Shown here in pieces: positions 5,293-6,358 of a DNA stretch of 6,358 nt. The notes under the pieces are model-generated. The model made no database searches. It had not been told where the DNA came from and saw nothing but the letters and a program-made list of their open reading frames with translations. Origin of the DNA: Kingella oralis. GTDB lineage: Bacteria; Pseudomonadota; Gammaproteobacteria; Burkholderiales; Neisseriaceae. The position numbers were made by a program, and so were the translations under genes. Positions within the stretch are counted from its first letter, which is position 1, and every line of letters starts with the position of its first letter. The stretch lies in assembly GCA_905373195.1 (NCBI GenBank), contig CAJPSG010000068.1, positions 1 to 6,358 of the forward strand, written 5' to 3'.

Positions 5293-6233
5293 TGAAACGC
5301 AAAATCGTCCCCCTAATCCTAGCCGCCGCATTCGGCATCCCGTTTCAGGCTGCCCAAGCCGAAATCAAACCGCTAAACCGCATTGCGATGGAAGTCAATT
5401 CCAGCGTGATTACCTACCGCGACATCGAACGCACCGTGCGCGAGCTTAAATCGCGCAACGCAGGGCAAAACATCCCCGAAGAGCAATTTGTTCAGGCTGC
5501 CAAGCAACGCCTGTTGGAACGCGCCCTGATTGCCGATGCCGCCCGCCAACAGCAGCTTAAAGCCACGCCCAGCGGCATAGACGAAGAGCTTAAACGCCGC
5601 GCCGCCTTGGAGCACACCACCGTAGAAAATCTATACAAAAAAGCCCAAGCCAACGGCTACACCCGCGAAGCCTATCGCGTAGAAATCGCCAAAGACGTGC
5701 TGGCGGATTACCTATTAAGCGATTTGAACAACAATGTAAACATCAGCGATGCCCAAATCAACGAAGCGCTAAAAAGCGGCGCAGCCTTGCCGCAAGGCAC
5801 GCCCTATCCCGTGTACACCATCCGCCGCATCATCTTGCAAGCGGGCAACCAAGCCAACATGGGCGCGGTAGAAAAACGGATGCAGCAAATCGCCCAAGCC
5901 ATCCAGCAAGGCAGCGATTTTGCCACCATCGCCAAACGCTACTCGCAAGAAGCCGAAGCGGTGAACGGCGGGCTGCACGAAGTAAGCGACGATATGCTGC
6001 CTGAAAATGTGGAAAAACTGATTCACCAAATGCAGCCCGGTCAAATCACCAGCCCGCAGCGCGTGGGCACAAGCTGGCAGATTATCCAGCTGGTATCCAG
6101 CCGCACCGAAAACGACCCCGCCAAAATGCAACGCGAAGCCGTGCGCCGCCAATTGGTGCAGCAAGCCCGCCAAGCCAACCAAGCGCAATTTGTGCAGCAG
6201 CTACAACAAAACGCCGTAGTGCGCGAGTATTAA
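5289..6233 (+). CDS. surA: Periplasmic chaperone SurA with one parvulin-type PPIase domain
   Basis: SurA escorts unfolded outer-membrane proteins, including LptD, through the periplasm to the Bam complex. The 314-aa product starts with a signal peptide (MMKRK, hydrophobic core, cleavage probably after AQA at 22-24). The SurA N-terminal chaperone domain follows at about 25-160, opening with the typical AMEVNSSVITYRDIE (33-47). One PPIase domain spans about 174-270, with GSDFATIAKRYSQ at 208-220, NGG at 226-228 and the PGQIT turn at 250-254. A Gln-rich helical tail ends the protein. E. coli SurA has two PPIase domains and about 430 residues, so this is the short form. Both usual PPIase histidines are replaced (R180 and Q264), suggesting chaperone activity without isomerase activity. 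The ATGA overlap with lptD shows cotranscription and probable coupling. The call is secure; the loss of catalysis is inferred. Confidence 0.93.
   Translation: MMKRKIVPLILAAAFGIPFQAAQAEIKPLNRIAMEVNSSVITYRDIERTVRELKSRNAGQNIPEEQFVQAAKQRLLERALIADAARQQQLKATPSGIDEELKRRAALEHTTVENLYKKAQANGYTREAYRVEIAKDVLADYLLSDLNNNVNISDAQINEALKSGAALPQGTPYPVYTIRRIILQAGNQANMGAVEKRMQQIAQAIQQGSDFATIAKRYSQEAEAVNGGLHEVSDDMLPENVEKLIHQMQPGQITSPQRVGTSWQIIQLVSSRTENDPAKMQREAVRRQLVQQARQANQAQFVQQLQQNAVVREY
5344..5355 (-). repeat. kingDUS variant (11 of 12) in the surA signal peptide
   Basis: The plus strand reads TTCAGGCTGCCC and encodes Phe-Gln-Ala-Ala next to the cleavage site. Confidence 0.7.
5491..5502 (-). repeat. kingDUS variant (11 of 12) in surA
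   Basis: The plus strand reads TTCAGGCTGCCA and encodes Val-Gln-Ala-Ala-Lys, the same Gln-Ala-Ala use of the DUS as in the signal peptide. Confidence 0.7.
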
Positions 6234-6243
6234 GTTTATAGAG

Positions 6244-6255
6244 AGGCAGCCTGAA
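6244..6255 (+). repeat. Exact kingDUS, left arm of the surA hairpin
   Basis: AGGCAGCCTGAA exact. Confidence 0.95.
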
Positions 6256-6271
6256 AACATGAAATAGCGTT

Positions 6272-6283
6272 TTCAGGCTGCCT
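6272..6283 (-). repeat. Exact kingDUS, right arm of the surA hairpin
   Basis: TTCAGGCTGCCT exact. Confidence 0.95.
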
Positions 6284-6305
6284 AAAATATATTTGCAGCA
6301 ACCTA

Positions 6306-6317
6306 AGGCAGCCTGAA
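6306..6317 (+). repeat. Exact kingDUS between the surA hairpin and dRS3
   Basis: AGGCAGCCTGAA exact, the third full copy within 74 bp. It could also pair with 6272-6283, giving an alternative stem. Confidence 0.95.
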
Positions 6318-6334
6318 AAATAAGAAATGCCGTC

Positions 6335-6354
6335 ATTCCCGCGTAGGCGGGAAT
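6335..6354. repeat. dRS3-type repeat at the right edge
   Basis: ATTCCCGCGTAGGCGGGAAT fits the neisserial dRS3 pattern ATTCCC-N8-GGGAAT exactly and forms an 8-bp stem with a 4-nt loop. In Neisseria such 20-mers bound intergenic mosaic elements and can be insertion sites for filamentous phage. Only four bases follow in the window, so any larger element is out of view. Confidence 0.8.
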
Positions 6355-6358
6355 CTTG

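Larger units (their letters stand above)
6244..6283. terminator. Perfect inverted kingDUS hairpin behind surA
   Basis: Exact DUS copies at 6244-6255 (plus) and 6272-6283 (minus) extend to a perfect 15-bp stem (6244-6258 with 6269-6283) around a 10-nt loop. It begins 10 bp after the surA stop, the classic place of a DUS terminator in Neisseriaceae. The plus side is followed by AAAATATA and not by a T-tract, so efficient intrinsic termination is probable from position but not certain. Confidence 0.75.

Noticed and set aside
6327..6334. ATGCCGTC, the first eight bases of the Neisseria AT-DUS
   Set aside because: The remaining four bases do not match; the 8-mer is more likely the flank of the dRS3 copy.
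1..6358. CRISPR array, tRNA/rRNA, transposase, toxin-antitoxin or defence system
   Set aside because: No spaced direct repeats, no tRNA-like folds and no such proteins were found; all sizeable coding sequence is accounted for by five genes.

Overview
The window looks like core chromosome of a member of the Neisseriaceae close to Kingella. The strongest clue is the DNA uptake sequence of the kingDUS dialect (AGGCAGCCTGAA), present nine times as an exact 12-mer plus at least nine one-mismatch copies in 6.4 kb. A dRS3-type 20-mer (ATTCCC-N8-GGGAAT), a repeat known from Neisseria, lies at the right edge. The gene content (LptD and a single-PPIase-domain SurA next to an AmgK-type sugar kinase) fits the same family. 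The species cannot be decided from this sequence.

Layout. Positions 1-262 hold no convincing gene, only DUS copies, a DUS-paired hairpin and a good intrinsic terminator for the leftward gene accD (263-1141, minus), whose stop codon lies inside a DUS. A 225-bp gap follows, with a strong sigma70-type promoter for accD, two DUS in its leader and a decayed DUS hairpin behind the next gene. Two leftward genes, amgK (1889-2899) and an unrecognised 170-aa protein (1367-1879), sit 9 nt apart and form a likely operon. Across a 71-bp divergent spacer with a striking dyad symmetry, lptD (2971-5292, TTG start) and surA (from 5289, overlapping lptD by ATGA) run rightward. surA is followed by a perfect 15-bp DUS hairpin, another DUS and the dRS3 copy.

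Function. Most of the window concerns the cell envelope. AmgK is a cytoplasmic anomeric sugar kinase of cell-wall recycling. LptD is the outer-membrane LPS/LOS translocon. SurA is the periplasmic chaperone that helps beta-barrel proteins such as LptD reach the outer membrane, so the lptD-surA pair co-expresses a client with its chaperone. AccD supplies malonyl-CoA for the fatty acids of phospholipid and lipid A.

No mobile element, CRISPR array, RNA gene or obviously new multi-gene system is visible. The points most worth a second look are the symmetric overlapping divergent promoter region between amgK and lptD, the loss of both usual active-site histidines in the SurA PPIase domain, the unrecognised partner of amgK standing where murU is found in Pseudomonas, and the way DUS copies serve as stop codon, hairpin arms, leader and signal-peptide sequence.
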